A DNA stretch of 64,000 nucleotides, from contig CBDBBY010000001.1 of the NCBI GenBank assembly GCA_965203215.1, positions 3,534,001 through 3,598,000 of the forward strand. Reading direction: 5' to 3'. Below are positions 26,911 through 35,202 of this stretch, one piece after another (positions within the stretch are counted from its first letter, which is position 1; each line of letters begins with the position of its first letter). Source of the DNA: CBDBBY01 sp965203215. Lineage in GTDB: Bacteria > Pseudomonadota > Alphaproteobacteria > Rhodobacterales > Rhodobacteraceae. A program made the translations under genes and the position numbers. The notes beneath the pieces are model-generated. The model was not told the DNA's origin and made no database searches. It was given only the letters and a program-made list of their open reading frames with translations.

Positions 26911-27906
26911 CTATCGCGCGGGCGCGGCCATGCGGCTTTCGAGATAAGCGCCGTATCGGCTGAGCGCGAAAACGAAGACGAAATAAATGAGTGCAACAAA
27001 GCAGTAGACCTCGATATGGGCGAAATTCCATTCGGAGGTGCCGTAGGCGGCGTTGCCCGAGGCAAGGATTTCAAAGAAGCCGATGATGACAATAAGCGAA
27101 GTTTCCTTGAAGGTGATGACAAGCTGGTTGATGGTCGGCGGAAGTGCGTTGAGGAAAGCCTGCGGCAGCACGATGTATCCGATCCGATGCCAATAGCCCA
27201 TGCCGAGCGCCTTGGCGGCTTCCTCTTGCCCCGGCGGAAGCGCTTGCATCCCGCCGCGGATGATCTCGGCTTGGTAGCAAGCGAAAAAAAGAGCGTAGCC
27301 GACAATCACGAGATAGAGTTTCTCGGTCGGGATCCATGACGGCAGCACGAAGGGCAGGACCACGGCGAAAGTGAACATGATCGACAGGAGCGGCAGCGAG
27401 CGGACCGCGTCGATGATCACTCCCATAGTGCGGGAGATCCAAGGCAGGTCGGACCGGCGAAGGAGCGCGAAACCTATTGCCGTCGGCATGCCGATCAGCG
27501 TTACGCTGGCGAAGACGAAGATCGTAAGGCTCAGCCCTCCCCAATCCTGCACCGAGACCTCGGCGAGTCCCAGCGTGCCGCCTCGCATCAGAACGTAGAA
27601 GGCGACGAACCCGCCGACCCACAGCCCGGCGAGCCGGCGCGCGGTCCACATCGTCGGCATGCAGGACAGGATGCCTACCAGAACGATGGCGGCGCAGGCC
27701 AGCCCCGAACGCCAGTGTTCCTCGAATGGGTAGAGCCCGAACAGAATCAAACGCCAGCGAGCGTCGATCACGGCCCAACAGGCGCCTCCTGAGCCGCCGC
27801 GGACGCACATCTCGCGGTTCTCGGCCTGCCAGACGGCATGCAGGATGCCCCAATCGACGATATTTCCGATCACCCAGAGCGCCAGCGCGCCGAAGACCAC
27901 AGTCAT
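26911..27906 (-). CDS. aapM: Amino-acid ABC transporter permease (AapM/BztC-like)
   Basis: A 331-residue inner-membrane permease with the binding-protein-dependent transport motif (EEAAKALGMGYWHRIGYIVLPQAF) at about residues 226-250 and several hydrophobic segments. The first canonical start is ATG 27906. However, the frame is open back to the stop of the preceding permease (27988), and the intervening 27 codons read like the usual family N-terminus (DHAPTLIDRIRTGYF, then STRLDAS). There is no ATG, GTG or TTG in that stretch, only CTG or ATC candidates. Translation may therefore begin at a non-standard codon. Confidence 0.83.
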   Translation of the reverse strand: MTVVFGALALWVIGNIVDWGILHAVWQAENREMCVRGGSGGACWAVIDARWRLILFGLYPFEEHWRSGLACAAIVLVGILSCMPTMWTARRLAGLWVGGFVAFYVLMRGGTLGLAEVSVQDWGGLSLTIFVFASVTLIGMPTAIGFALLRRSDLPWISRTMGVIIDAVRSLPLLSIMFTFAVVLPFVLPSWIPTEKLYLVIVGYALFFACYQAEIIRGGMQALPPGQEEAAKALGMGYWHRIGYIVLPQAFLNALPPTINQLVITFKETSLIVIIGFFEILASGNAAYGTSEWNFAHIEVYCFVALIYFVFVFALSRYGAYLESRMAAPAR

Positions 27907-27987
27907 AGAGGCATCGAGCCGCGTCGAGAAATAGCCCGTGCGGATCCGGTCGATCAGTGTCGGTGCGTGATCGGTCTTGGCGATTGT

Positions 27988-29157
27988 TCAGGTCCACAGC
28001 TGCGTGCCCTTGAGCTTTATCGCGTCGTTCACGCGATTGAGCACCCAGGCCAAGGAATAGTTGATGACGAGGAAACCACCCATCAAGATCGCGATCAGTT
28101 CGAGCGTCTGACCCGCTTGGCTGATCGAGGTCGAAATGACGAAGAAGAAATCCACGAACCCGACAGCGATGCCGATGGTCGTCGATTTGAAAAGCCAGAC
28201 ATATTGGTTGGTCAGAGTCGGCATCACCGAGCGGACCGCCAGCGGCAACCGGATCCGGCTGAAGATTTGCCAAGCAGTCAGACCCAGCCCGCGACCGGCT
28301 TCGCTCTGTCCTTTCGGTACGGCATTGAAGCCCGCGCGCACGATCTCGCCGATATAGGCGCCGCCGTAGATTGAGATCGCTACAATGCATGCCAGAAGCT
28401 CCGGCGAAACACGGATGCCTTGGCGGAAATTGAGGCCCTTTAGGAAAGCGATGCTCAGCAGCGGCGTGTCGGGAATGCGGCCGCTCCATAAAAGGATGAT
28501 CGCAAGAACAAGCCAGCCCAGCCAGATCGCTCGGGCAAACATTGTCTTGCGTTTCTGAGCCATGCGGCGGAAGACATGGCCCGTCGACAACCAAAGCCGA
28601 AGACCGAAGGCCGCAACAAGCGTCAGCGCCGCAATGAAAACCGACAACCCTGTGACATTTAGGCCCGGCAGATAGATGCCGCGGCTCGACAGAAACGCGA
28701 TGTCGGCGATGCTCACGGCTTCGCGCGGCTGCGGCAGAGAGACCAGGATCGCGTACCAAAAAAAGACCTGCAAAAGCATCGGCAGGTTGCGGAAGATCTC
28801 CACATATGTTGTGCCGATCAACTCTGCCATGCGATTGCCCGATACCCGCATGATGCCGATCGCCGTGCCGATGACTGTAGCCAGCGTGAGCGAGATCGCT
28901 CCAAGAAAGAGCGAGTTCAGCAGCCCGACCCAGATGACCTTCAAATAAGTGTCCGATGTTTCGAACGGGATAAGCGAAAAGCTGACGCCCCAGCCCGTCG
29001 CCCTTTGCAAGAACGCGAATCCCGACGTGAGTCCCTGCGCCTCAAGATTGGAGCGGGCGGTCAGGGCGAAGAGGACGATCACAAGCAAGATGCCGCCGAC
29101 GAAGGCCGCCTGCGCAACGTGATCGCGGAAGGGCTTGGACTTAAGGAGTGCGGTCAT
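27988..29157 (-). CDS. aapQ: Amino-acid ABC transporter permease (AapQ/BztB-like)
   Basis: A 389-residue inner-membrane permease. It opens with a cytoplasmic piece and a first membrane span (AAFVGGILLVIVLFALTA), has a large periplasmic/insert region as in Aap/Bzt permeases, and carries the EAA loop SEAGRGLGLTAWQIFSRIRLPLAVR near residue 290-315. ATG 29157 (MTALLKSKPF) is favoured over an in-frame upstream ATG at 29181. It forms the channel together with the AapM-like protein. Confidence 0.87.
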   Translation of the reverse strand: MTALLKSKPFRDHVAQAAFVGGILLVIVLFALTARSNLEAQGLTSGFAFLQRATGWGVSFSLIPFETSDTYLKVIWVGLLNSLFLGAISLTLATVIGTAIGIMRVSGNRMAELIGTTYVEIFRNLPMLLQVFFWYAILVSLPQPREAVSIADIAFLSSRGIYLPGLNVTGLSVFIAALTLVAAFGLRLWLSTGHVFRRMAQKRKTMFARAIWLGWLVLAIILLWSGRIPDTPLLSIAFLKGLNFRQGIRVSPELLACIVAISIYGGAYIGEIVRAGFNAVPKGQSEAGRGLGLTAWQIFSRIRLPLAVRSVMPTLTNQYVWLFKSTTIGIAVGFVDFFFVISTSISQAGQTLELIAILMGGFLVINYSLAWVLNRVNDAIKLKGTQLWT

Positions 29158-29218
29158 CGATCCATGTCCGGCGCGCGGCAAGGCCGGGCGAACTTGGCGC
29201 CGCCCGGCAAAGAAAAGG

Positions 29219-30235
29219 TCAGTCGACCATCAGCGGGAAGAACACGCCGCCATTCGTGTAGAGATTGTTCATGGCGCGCGGCAACGCATAGGGTCCGCCG
29301 ACATTGCGCTCATAGATCTCGGCATAGTTGCCGACCTCTTTGATCAGATTGTAGGCCCAGTCGTCCGAGAGGCCCAAACGCTCGCCATACCCGGGGGTAA
29401 CGCCCAGGAACTTGCCGATTTGGGTCGAGGGCGGATCAGCACGAATCTCTTCGACATTGGCTTGTGTGATGCCGTTGATTTCAGCGAAGAACAGAGACGA
29501 AATCATCCAGTTCATCACGTCGAGCCAATCGGGATCGCCTTCGGGAACGATGATGCCTTCAGGTTCCAGCGCAATGACATCCGGCAGGATCACGTGATCT
29601 TCCGGATTTTCCGAAGTTGCACGCGCAGCGGCCAAGGGCGGCGCCAGAAGGGTCAGTCCGTCGCAGCGGCGATTGAAATAGGCGCTGCGCACTTCGTTGC
29701 CGTCCTCGAAAACGATGAGCTCGGCCTCGATGCCGATCTGTTCGATATATGCGGCGAGGAAGCGCTCGGTCGTGGTGCCGGCCGAGACGCAAATCGACCC
29801 GCCATCGAGGTCGGCGACGCGTTCGGCGCCGATATCGGCGTGAGCCATGACGTGGAAGGACGCAACGAAATAGGGAATTGAATAGGCGAGATTGAGCTCG
29901 GTATCACGGCTTTGCGACCAGCCTGACAGCTTGATGATCACGTCCACATCGCCGGACTGAAGCGCTGGCCAGCGCTGCGCCCAAGAAATGGGCACAATGT
30001 CGAGATTCCCATCGGACGTGCCGAACAAAGCGGCGGCCAGTCCGCGGCAAAAATCGATATCGAACCCGCGCCAATTGCCTTGATCGTCCACCTCGGCAAA
30101 TCCGAGATAGCTGCCATTGTGGCCCGAACACAGCAGCGTTCCGCGATCCTTGACGGTATTGAGCCGGCTTTGCGCCTCGGCGGCGCCGGCGGTTATCGCC
30201 GTCGCAGCGACGGCGGTCATAAGAAGGGATTTCAT
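29219..30235 (-). CDS. aapJ: Amino-acid ABC transporter periplasmic binding protein (AapJ/BztA-like)
   Basis: A 338-residue solute-binding protein with a Sec signal peptide (MKSLLMTAVAATAITAGAAEA, cleavage likely after AEA). The family motif RGFDIDFCRGLAAALFG is in the first lobe, and SICVSAGTTTERFLAAYI is in the second. Aap/Bzt binding proteins bind a range of polar amino acids such as glutamate, glutamine and aspartate. It is the first gene of the five-gene operon; its promoter region holds the two GntR-type operator repeats. Confidence 0.88.
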   Translation of the reverse strand: MKSLLMTAVAATAITAGAAEAQSRLNTVKDRGTLLCSGHNGSYLGFAEVDDQGNWRGFDIDFCRGLAAALFGTSDGNLDIVPISWAQRWPALQSGDVDVIIKLSGWSQSRDTELNLAYSIPYFVASFHVMAHADIGAERVADLDGGSICVSAGTTTERFLAAYIEQIGIEAELIVFEDGNEVRSAYFNRRCDGLTLLAPPLAAARATSENPEDHVILPDVIALEPEGIIVPEGDPDWLDVMNWMISSLFFAEINGITQANVEEIRADPPSTQIGKFLGVTPGYGERLGLSDDWAYNLIKEVGNYAEIYERNVGGPYALPRAMNNLYTNGGVFFPLMVD

Positions 30236-30263
30236 GTTGGTCTCCTAAAATGAACATGATTTG

Positions 30264-30316
30264 GTCGACAGTTTGCCGACAAGATTTCAAAATTTAGTCG
30301 ACAGTTTGCCGACAAG
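30264..30316. promoter_or_regulatory. Two tandem 20-bp operators in aap/GntR divergent promoter
   Basis: The exact 20-base sequence GTCGACAGTTTGCCGACAAG occurs twice, at 30264-30283 and 30297-30316, 33 bases apart (about three helical turns). Each copy contains TTGCCGACAA, which fits the degenerate palindrome TTGYCGRCAA typical of short FCD-type GntR operators. The pair lies between the divergent aapJ-like and GntR genes, close to the expected promoters. Binding by the adjacent regulator is inferred; the repeat itself is seen directly. Confidence 0.75.
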
Positions 30317-30364
30317 TCAATATTCTTGTTCCGCAGCGATCCGGAACGGGCTATAGAACGAAAA

Positions 30365-31084
30365 ATGTCCGGCAAACTTTCAAGTCAGACGGGCGGGGCA
30401 ACCCAAGCAACCGCGCTCAAGCGCGGCGGCGGCGCACGGCACGTATATGAGGCGCTTCGGAATGATATCCTTGAACTGTCGCTTGCTCCCTGCGATGCGC
30501 TTGATGAAACGACGCTGGCAGAGCGTTTCCGCTTGTCGCGCTCGCCGGTCCGCGAGGCGCTGGTCCGGCTGTCGGCCGAAGGGTTTGTGAGGACGCTGTC
30601 GAACCGTTCCACCATAGTCGCTCCGCTTGATATAAGGGAAATCCCGCGCTACATTGAGGCGCTGGACTATCTGCAGCGCGCAGTGACGCGGCTAGCGGCC
30701 AGAAACCGGTCTGTCGACGATCTGACCGCGATGCATGCCGCTGCAGAGGTCTATGACCAGACGTGCGAGAACGGCACTCCGCTGGAAATGTCCCGCGCCA
30801 ACAAAGATTTTCACATGGCCATTGCCGCGGCGGGCCGCAATTCTTACTTGGCAAAGGCATATGGCCGTCTGCTCGACGAGGGCCGACGGCTGCTGCATCT
30901 GCACTATGCCCGGCGTTCCGATACGGATGATCCTTTCCCGCTCAGTCCCGAGCACTACCAGATGATCAAGGCGATCCGCGAAAAGGACGAAGCCAGAGCC
31001 GACAGCTTGGCCCACGCCCATACCCGGGTATTCCACCAAAGGCTGCAGGACTTCGCGCCCGTCGAGTACATTGAAGAATTGTAA
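30365..31084 (+). CDS. GntR-family regulator with FCD effector domain
   Basis: A 239-residue regulator. The winged helix-turn-helix covers about residues 25-85 (LRNDILELSLAPCDALDETTLAERFRLSRSPVREALVRLSAEGFV), and the all-helical FCD ligand domain follows (Asp and His residues in NKDFHMAIAAAGRN and LAHAHTRVF are likely metal ligands). ATG 30365 is used; an in-frame ATG 13 codons earlier is possible. It is divergent from the amino-acid transport/aminotransferase operon and very likely represses it through the two tandem repeats, with an amino acid or keto acid as inducer. Confidence 0.87.
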   Translation: MSGKLSSQTGGATQATALKRGGGARHVYEALRNDILELSLAPCDALDETTLAERFRLSRSPVREALVRLSAEGFVRTLSNRSTIVAPLDIREIPRYIEALDYLQRAVTRLAARNRSVDDLTAMHAAAEVYDQTCENGTPLEMSRANKDFHMAIAAAGRNSYLAKAYGRLLDEGRRLLHLHYARRSDTDDPFPLSPEHYQMIKAIREKDEARADSLAHAHTRVFHQRLQDFAPVEYIEEL

Positions 31085-31680
31085 TGCGCAGCAATCGAAA
31101 TTTTTGAACCAAACTGCCGCGTGTTTTCCAAGAACGTGCTTGATTTCATGAATCTTGTCCTCCACTTTCTGGGGCGGGCGGAAGCGACGGCCGCAGTGAA
31201 GTCGCTCTATGTTGCGCCGACTGATCCATATCAGCAACGGAATTTTCTGCTTGATGGAATGCGGGTCAAATCCGATCTTATCCGCGACTCCTCGGCCGTT
31301 GCTGTCTCGGGTCGCCGCACTGTCTCGCAATGATCGGTGAACAACCGATCAGTAAACTCCGCGAGCATAGCTCAATGATCATAATGGGCATTAATTCGGG
31401 GTCTTTGAAGGACTTATGAACGCCAGTGGCGGTTATTAGAATCCAAGATTTCCCGTTTGAAACTTGAATTCGCGGACTACTTGGAAGGAGCCGGACACTC
31501 GCGATCCCTTCGAAAACAACGATCAACATGGATCGCATCTGCCGGACTTGGGCCTCCCAATGTCCTGAATGCCCCACTGGATCGACTGAGGTCGCCCGGA
31601 GCAACCCGAAACACAGCGGAATGTAGCGCTTAAAAATAAGCACAAACAAGTAAAAAAATGTTTAGCGGAAAAAGTCGAAA
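31085..31680. other. Interval between GntR gene and Dnd operon
   Basis: About 600 bases with no recognisable gene, RNA or repeat. The sequence becomes AT-richer towards the Dnd operon, suggesting that an acquired segment starts here. Confidence 0.4.
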
Positions 31681-31866
31681 TCAGGAATATGTTGTGGATA
31701 CGGTTTCAAAGAAATATGCCATACACCATGATCCTTCTTTGGAGCTACGAAGGAGTCGAACTGTACTGTCTTGAACCATTCCTATTGTCCAATAGGCCTT
31801 CCAGACGATTTGCAATTCGAACGGAACAAATTCAGGTCGCCACGCTTGCAAAATGTACTTAACCAT
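31681..31866 (-). CDS. Small Trp/Tyr-rich protein at the end of the Dnd operon
   Basis: A 61-residue reading frame starts ATG 31866 inside the last codons of dndB (8-base overlap, ATGGTTAA). GGAG is placed 6 bases upstream, an excellent ribosome binding site. The product (MVKYILQAWRPEFVPFELQI...) is rich in aromatic residues and has no recognised domain. The tight coupling and good start signals argue that it is translated, but it could be a chance frame. Confidence 0.45.
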   Translation of the reverse strand: MVKYILQAWRPEFVPFELQIVWKAYWTIGMVQDSTVRLLRSSKEGSWCMAYFFETVSTTYS

Positions 31867-33094
31867 AAGTTACTCCAATAGCTTCTTCAATCTCCTGCCT
31901 GATTATCGTTCGCCCGGATCCTGAGGGATTGCGGAAGCGCTCTTCGGAAAAGTCAATATTCCGCGCGCTATCCAAGCGGTTCAAAAAATATTGAACGCTG
32001 ATATTTTTCTCCTCAAGCGACTGCGGAGCGATTTTCCGGAGGATATCGAAAATAGCTTGAACACCAACAGTGCGTACAATAAACGAATTTTCGTTTGCAT
32101 GGCTCCAGAAAATATCATTACTGGCTATCAAATAATTCAAAACCATCCTGTAAATCAGCAAATCATTACCCTCGATAAAGGAATCACGCAAAGGTGAATG
32201 ATCTTTCTGCACTCCCCTTAAATTGCTGCGGAGATTTGCTCTATATTTTTTCATATGATCGGCATCGCGTTTTGGTTTGCTGGAGAAAAGCCGAAGAATG
32301 CCGTCCACTACTACTGCTGTCGAAATGCGCCAATTTGCATGTGCGGTAAGTTCTTCAAGAGCGGGGTCAAGCTTTGGCGCAACGATAATCCTACCTCGAA
32401 GAGGTGATCCATTATCTGTTCCAAGTTTCCGCGTTAGAAAAACGGCGAGCTTTTCCGGTGTCCAAAACCTCTCATCCTCGTCGGAGATGTTGTAACCAAA
32501 AAGTTCATAAGTCAAGCTGCGATCCACACGCTTTTGTGTCGAATTGATTGTCGCAAAAATCTGCGCTTGGAGCGCTTTGGGTAAATCAATGTAGACCGAG
32601 CACAGCAGGTTCGTGCCATTCATGGCCTCGATATCAGCTCGTGCGAAGGAGAACAGTCTATGCTGCCCATCAATAACCGCCGCTAGCTTATCCGAAGTCG
32701 GGATTGTCAGTCCGTAGAATCCATCTTTAGGTTCAGTGATCGTCCAGAAACGTGAACTGCCGATATTTTTGTTTTCTTCCGACAAAATATCTTCCAATTC
32801 GCCCTGATCAAAGCCAACCTCACGATTGTAATTCGCGGCAAGGATGATCGAGTTAGGAAATGCCGAATCGACACGTTCGATATAGGATGCTATTTCACTC
32901 AAGCGTTTGTCATTAAGTGCACGTTGAGTTCCGTCCAACACGTAGCCATTTCCACCATCTTTTACCGCACGTATTGTATCTGAAGCGGTGACCAACAAAA
33001 GCAGCTCCGCTGGCAATGATACAACGTAGAACACTCCGAGGCGTTGATCGACACGCAGCGCAGGGGTATTGAATGGGAAAATAAGTCCGCTCAT
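31859..33094 (-). CDS. dndB: DndB-like DGQHR-domain protein
   Basis: A 411-residue protein with the DGQHR motif in AAVIDGQHRLFSF at about residues 138-150, the signature of DndB. In known systems DndB is a transcriptional repressor of the dnd operon and modulates the frequency of DNA phosphorothioation. The preceding ILDGTQRA.. and NSTQKRVDRSL segments are further family marks. It overlaps the upstream membrane-protein gene by 4 bases (ATGA) and is near the 3' end of the operon, whereas dndB often stands first or is divergent. Confidence 0.82.
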   Translation of the reverse strand: MSGLIFPFNTPALRVDQRLGVFYVVSLPAELLLLVTASDTIRAVKDGGNGYVLDGTQRALNDKRLSEIASYIERVDSAFPNSIILAANYNREVGFDQGELEDILSEENKNIGSSRFWTITEPKDGFYGLTIPTSDKLAAVIDGQHRLFSFARADIEAMNGTNLLCSVYIDLPKALQAQIFATINSTQKRVDRSLTYELFGYNISDEDERFWTPEKLAVFLTRKLGTDNGSPLRGRIIVAPKLDPALEELTAHANWRISTAVVVDGILRLFSSKPKRDADHMKKYRANLRSNLRGVQKDHSPLRDSFIEGNDLLIYRMVLNYLIASNDIFWSHANENSFIVRTVGVQAIFDILRKIAPQSLEEKNISVQYFLNRLDSARNIDFSEERFRNPSGSGRTIIRQEIEEAIGVTYG

Positions 33095-33615
33095 ACAGTA
33101 ACCTCGTTGATATCGCCTTTGATAGGTCGGTTTGTATCCCCTCCGCTGGGTGAATCAGGATTAATCGTTTTGAGCTGAGGATTTTCTCCATTGGCAACAC
33201 ACCACACCCATAAACCTAGCACTGAGCATATAATTGTTCCCCCAAAAGTATAATTAGGATGCAGTTCAAATAAGTTAAAGAAGCCAATTAAGATTGCAAT
33301 ACTAAAAGTAAGAAAAATCACTAAGACAAAAAAGCTTGCCATTAGCTTATTGGATCTTTCTACTGACTCCAGAATCAAAAGCAGGCAACTCGTACCAATG
33401 AGAGCAGGATAGAAGACAGAAAGTGACGATTGTATACCGCCAAAACCCGTGGTGCCGGATGAAATCATAATCTTCAAAACTTCGATCCAGAAACCAACGC
33501 CACCGCATATTAATATCGCGCAAATAAAGTACATGACAAAAGTTGCGTCCTTTAAAGGCTCCTTTGTGCGTTGCCAAATCTCTTTACAGAGTTCCGAGAA
33601 AGAATTAGTCGTCAT
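33091..33615 (-). CDS. Four-helix membrane protein embedded in Dnd operon
   Basis: A 174-residue protein with about four hydrophobic spans (near ATFVMYFICAILICGGVGFW, FYPALIGTSCLLLIL, SFFVLVIFLTFSIAILIGFF and TFGGTIICSVLGLWVW), ending in a polar tail (TINPDSPSGGDTNRPIKGD). I do not recognise the family. ATG 33615 (MTTNSFSEL) follows DndEi by 48 bases; an in-frame ATG at 33639 is an alternative. It overlaps dndB by ATGA. A membrane protein is not a standard Dnd modification component, so it may be an effector, an anchoring factor or a regulator (inference). Confidence 0.7.
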   Translation of the reverse strand: MTTNSFSELCKEIWQRTKEPLKDATFVMYFICAILICGGVGFWIEVLKIMISSGTTGFGGIQSSLSVFYPALIGTSCLLLILESVERSNKLMASFFVLVIFLTFSIAILIGFFNLFELHPNYTFGGTIICSVLGLWVWCVANGENPQLKTINPDSPSGGDTNRPIKGDINEVTV

Positions 33616-33663
33616 TGGCTCAAAAACTTTCCTGTTCAATTATTGATTTGCCGCCGCCGAACA

Positions 33664-35202
33664 TTACCAAGCCATGATTTTTTTTGTCATTTTGTCGATC
33701 CGAACGAAGCATTGGCCAGTTTGAAGGCTGGTAAGGTTTGCACTCTTGCCTAGCGCACGGGCCGCGGCGCCGGGCTTAGCGTTGGTCGCTAGTGCTGCGA
33801 TAAGCCCCATATTGTCAAGGAACTCATCGTCTTCTCCGGAAAAATCGTCTGGGGACTGCGAGACCAGCATCACGGCCCCACCCTTTGATCGGCTCATTCG
33901 GACAAGGCGGGACAACGATGGCAGCTTGGTGCCGAGTATCTGGTGCGCCTCATCGATCATGCATAGAATACGCAGTCCGCGCACGCCATCCGACCCCGCT
34001 TCCGCGTCAACGAGACCATTGAGATACTGGTCAAGAGCGTCCAACATCAAGTTAACGACAATCGACTTGCTATCTTCAGGCGTATTTGGCGGCAGCTTGA
34101 TGATCCAGCTCTTCTGGAAGAATTGTGCCGGCGAGAGCTTCGGTGCAAATAGCGGGAAGCGGCACAATTCTTCTATGCAGGAAATCGCGCCGTCCTCCTT
34201 AACTTCATTGTCTTGATAAATTTCGATCAAGCAGTCGCGAATATGGCGCAGTTCGCAGGCCTCTTCCGCCGACGACAGGGCTAAGCTCGTTGCTTGGAGT
34301 AAATAGCCGCGTTGACGGTCGCCGAGCCGCGACCCCTTCAGCCGCGAAAAAGATTCGCGGAAGCGCATTGCAGCTTCATTGATCCCGAACTTGTCCTTCT
34401 GCGAAAACGAAAGCACGTCAAGCGGAACCGGCATGCGCGGCGGCTCGACTATCTGCGCTTCAAAGGTTTCGCCAAGTGCGGCTTGTCCTTTTGTTCCGGT
34501 GAAGTCTGCAAGATCGCCCTTGAAATCGAAGGCGAGAAGCGGAACCGGTGCCTGCCTCCTTACTGCCCGAAGCATGGCGGCTGCAACGACGGTTTTGCCT
34601 GAGCCACTTGCACCCATGATTGCGCTGTGCGGCGAGCCGCCTCTGCCGTTAAGGCTCCAAAGGATCTTCTCTTTCGTGGAAACATCCTCGCTAATCTCGC
34701 CGACCGGCACTTCGATTTCGCTTGTGGAGAATGTAGCTCCGGCGGTGCCAACGCCGCTGTCCAAGGGCAATCGGCTGCCCGCCGTCGGCAGGTCAGCAAC
34801 TTCCACCAAGCGACGAACAAACTGAGTGACGTCTTCGCCTGCCTGCTCCCAATCCTCGTCCAGTTTAATGAGACCTCGCCGCCAATGCGCGCCTACCAAT
34901 GCAATCATCTGCTTCGTATCGATTTCCGTCTTGCCAGTGCGCTGGACAACCAGAGCCAACCAAACCGAGAGCGCCGTTCCAGTGCCAAAGAGTGTATCAC
35001 CCTTGATAACTTTGCCAGGCTCCAATTCCCCCACGGGAAATTCGACAGGTGCGCTCATGGCGAGCGAGCGTGAAATCGCCAAGCGGGCGGGGAGATAGCG
35101 TTTTCCCATCCCGAGTCGTTTCATGAACACCGTATTCAGCTTGTCGCTGTCGGAGTCGGTACGAAAATTCGCACCCGCTACTTCGACGAGCGAAATGCTC
35201 AC
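33664..35202 (-). CDS. dndE: DndE domain fused to HerA-like ATPase (DndEi type)
   Basis: A 512-residue fusion. Residues 1-125 resemble DndE (MKRLGMGKRYLPARLAISRSLA, IKGDTLFGTG..., HWRRGLIKL). From about 155 follows a HerA/FtsK-like motor with Walker A GASGSGKTVVAA at about 198, FDFKGDLADF, and Walker B LCMIDEAHQIL at about 425. Fused DndE-helicase proteins (DndEi) have been described as needed for phosphorothioation in a subset of systems. It probably supplies strand opening at modification sites. Its ATG overlaps the dndD stop by 4 bases. Confidence 0.83.
   Translation of the reverse strand: MSISLVEVAGANFRTDSDSDKLNTVFMKRLGMGKRYLPARLAISRSLAMSAPVEFPVGELEPGKVIKGDTLFGTGTALSVWLALVVQRTGKTEIDTKQMIALVGAHWRRGLIKLDEDWEQAGEDVTQFVRRLVEVADLPTAGSRLPLDSGVGTAGATFSTSEIEVPVGEISEDVSTKEKILWSLNGRGGSPHSAIMGASGSGKTVVAAAMLRAVRRQAPVPLLAFDFKGDLADFTGTKGQAALGETFEAQIVEPPRMPVPLDVLSFSQKDKFGINEAAMRFRESFSRLKGSRLGDRQRGYLLQATSLALSSAEEACELRHIRDCLIEIYQDNEVKEDGAISCIEELCRFPLFAPKLSPAQFFQKSWIIKLPPNTPEDSKSIVVNLMLDALDQYLNGLVDAEAGSDGVRGLRILCMIDEAHQILGTKLPSLSRLVRMSRSKGGAVMLVSQSPDDFSGEDDEFLDNMGLIAALATNAKPGAAARALGKSANLTSLQTGQCFVRIDKMTKKIMAW

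Noticed and set aside
27071..28759. 562-residue minus-strand frame across the two permease genes
   Set aside because: It is an out-of-frame, Arg/His-rich shadow of the two GC-rich permease genes, which carry all family motifs.
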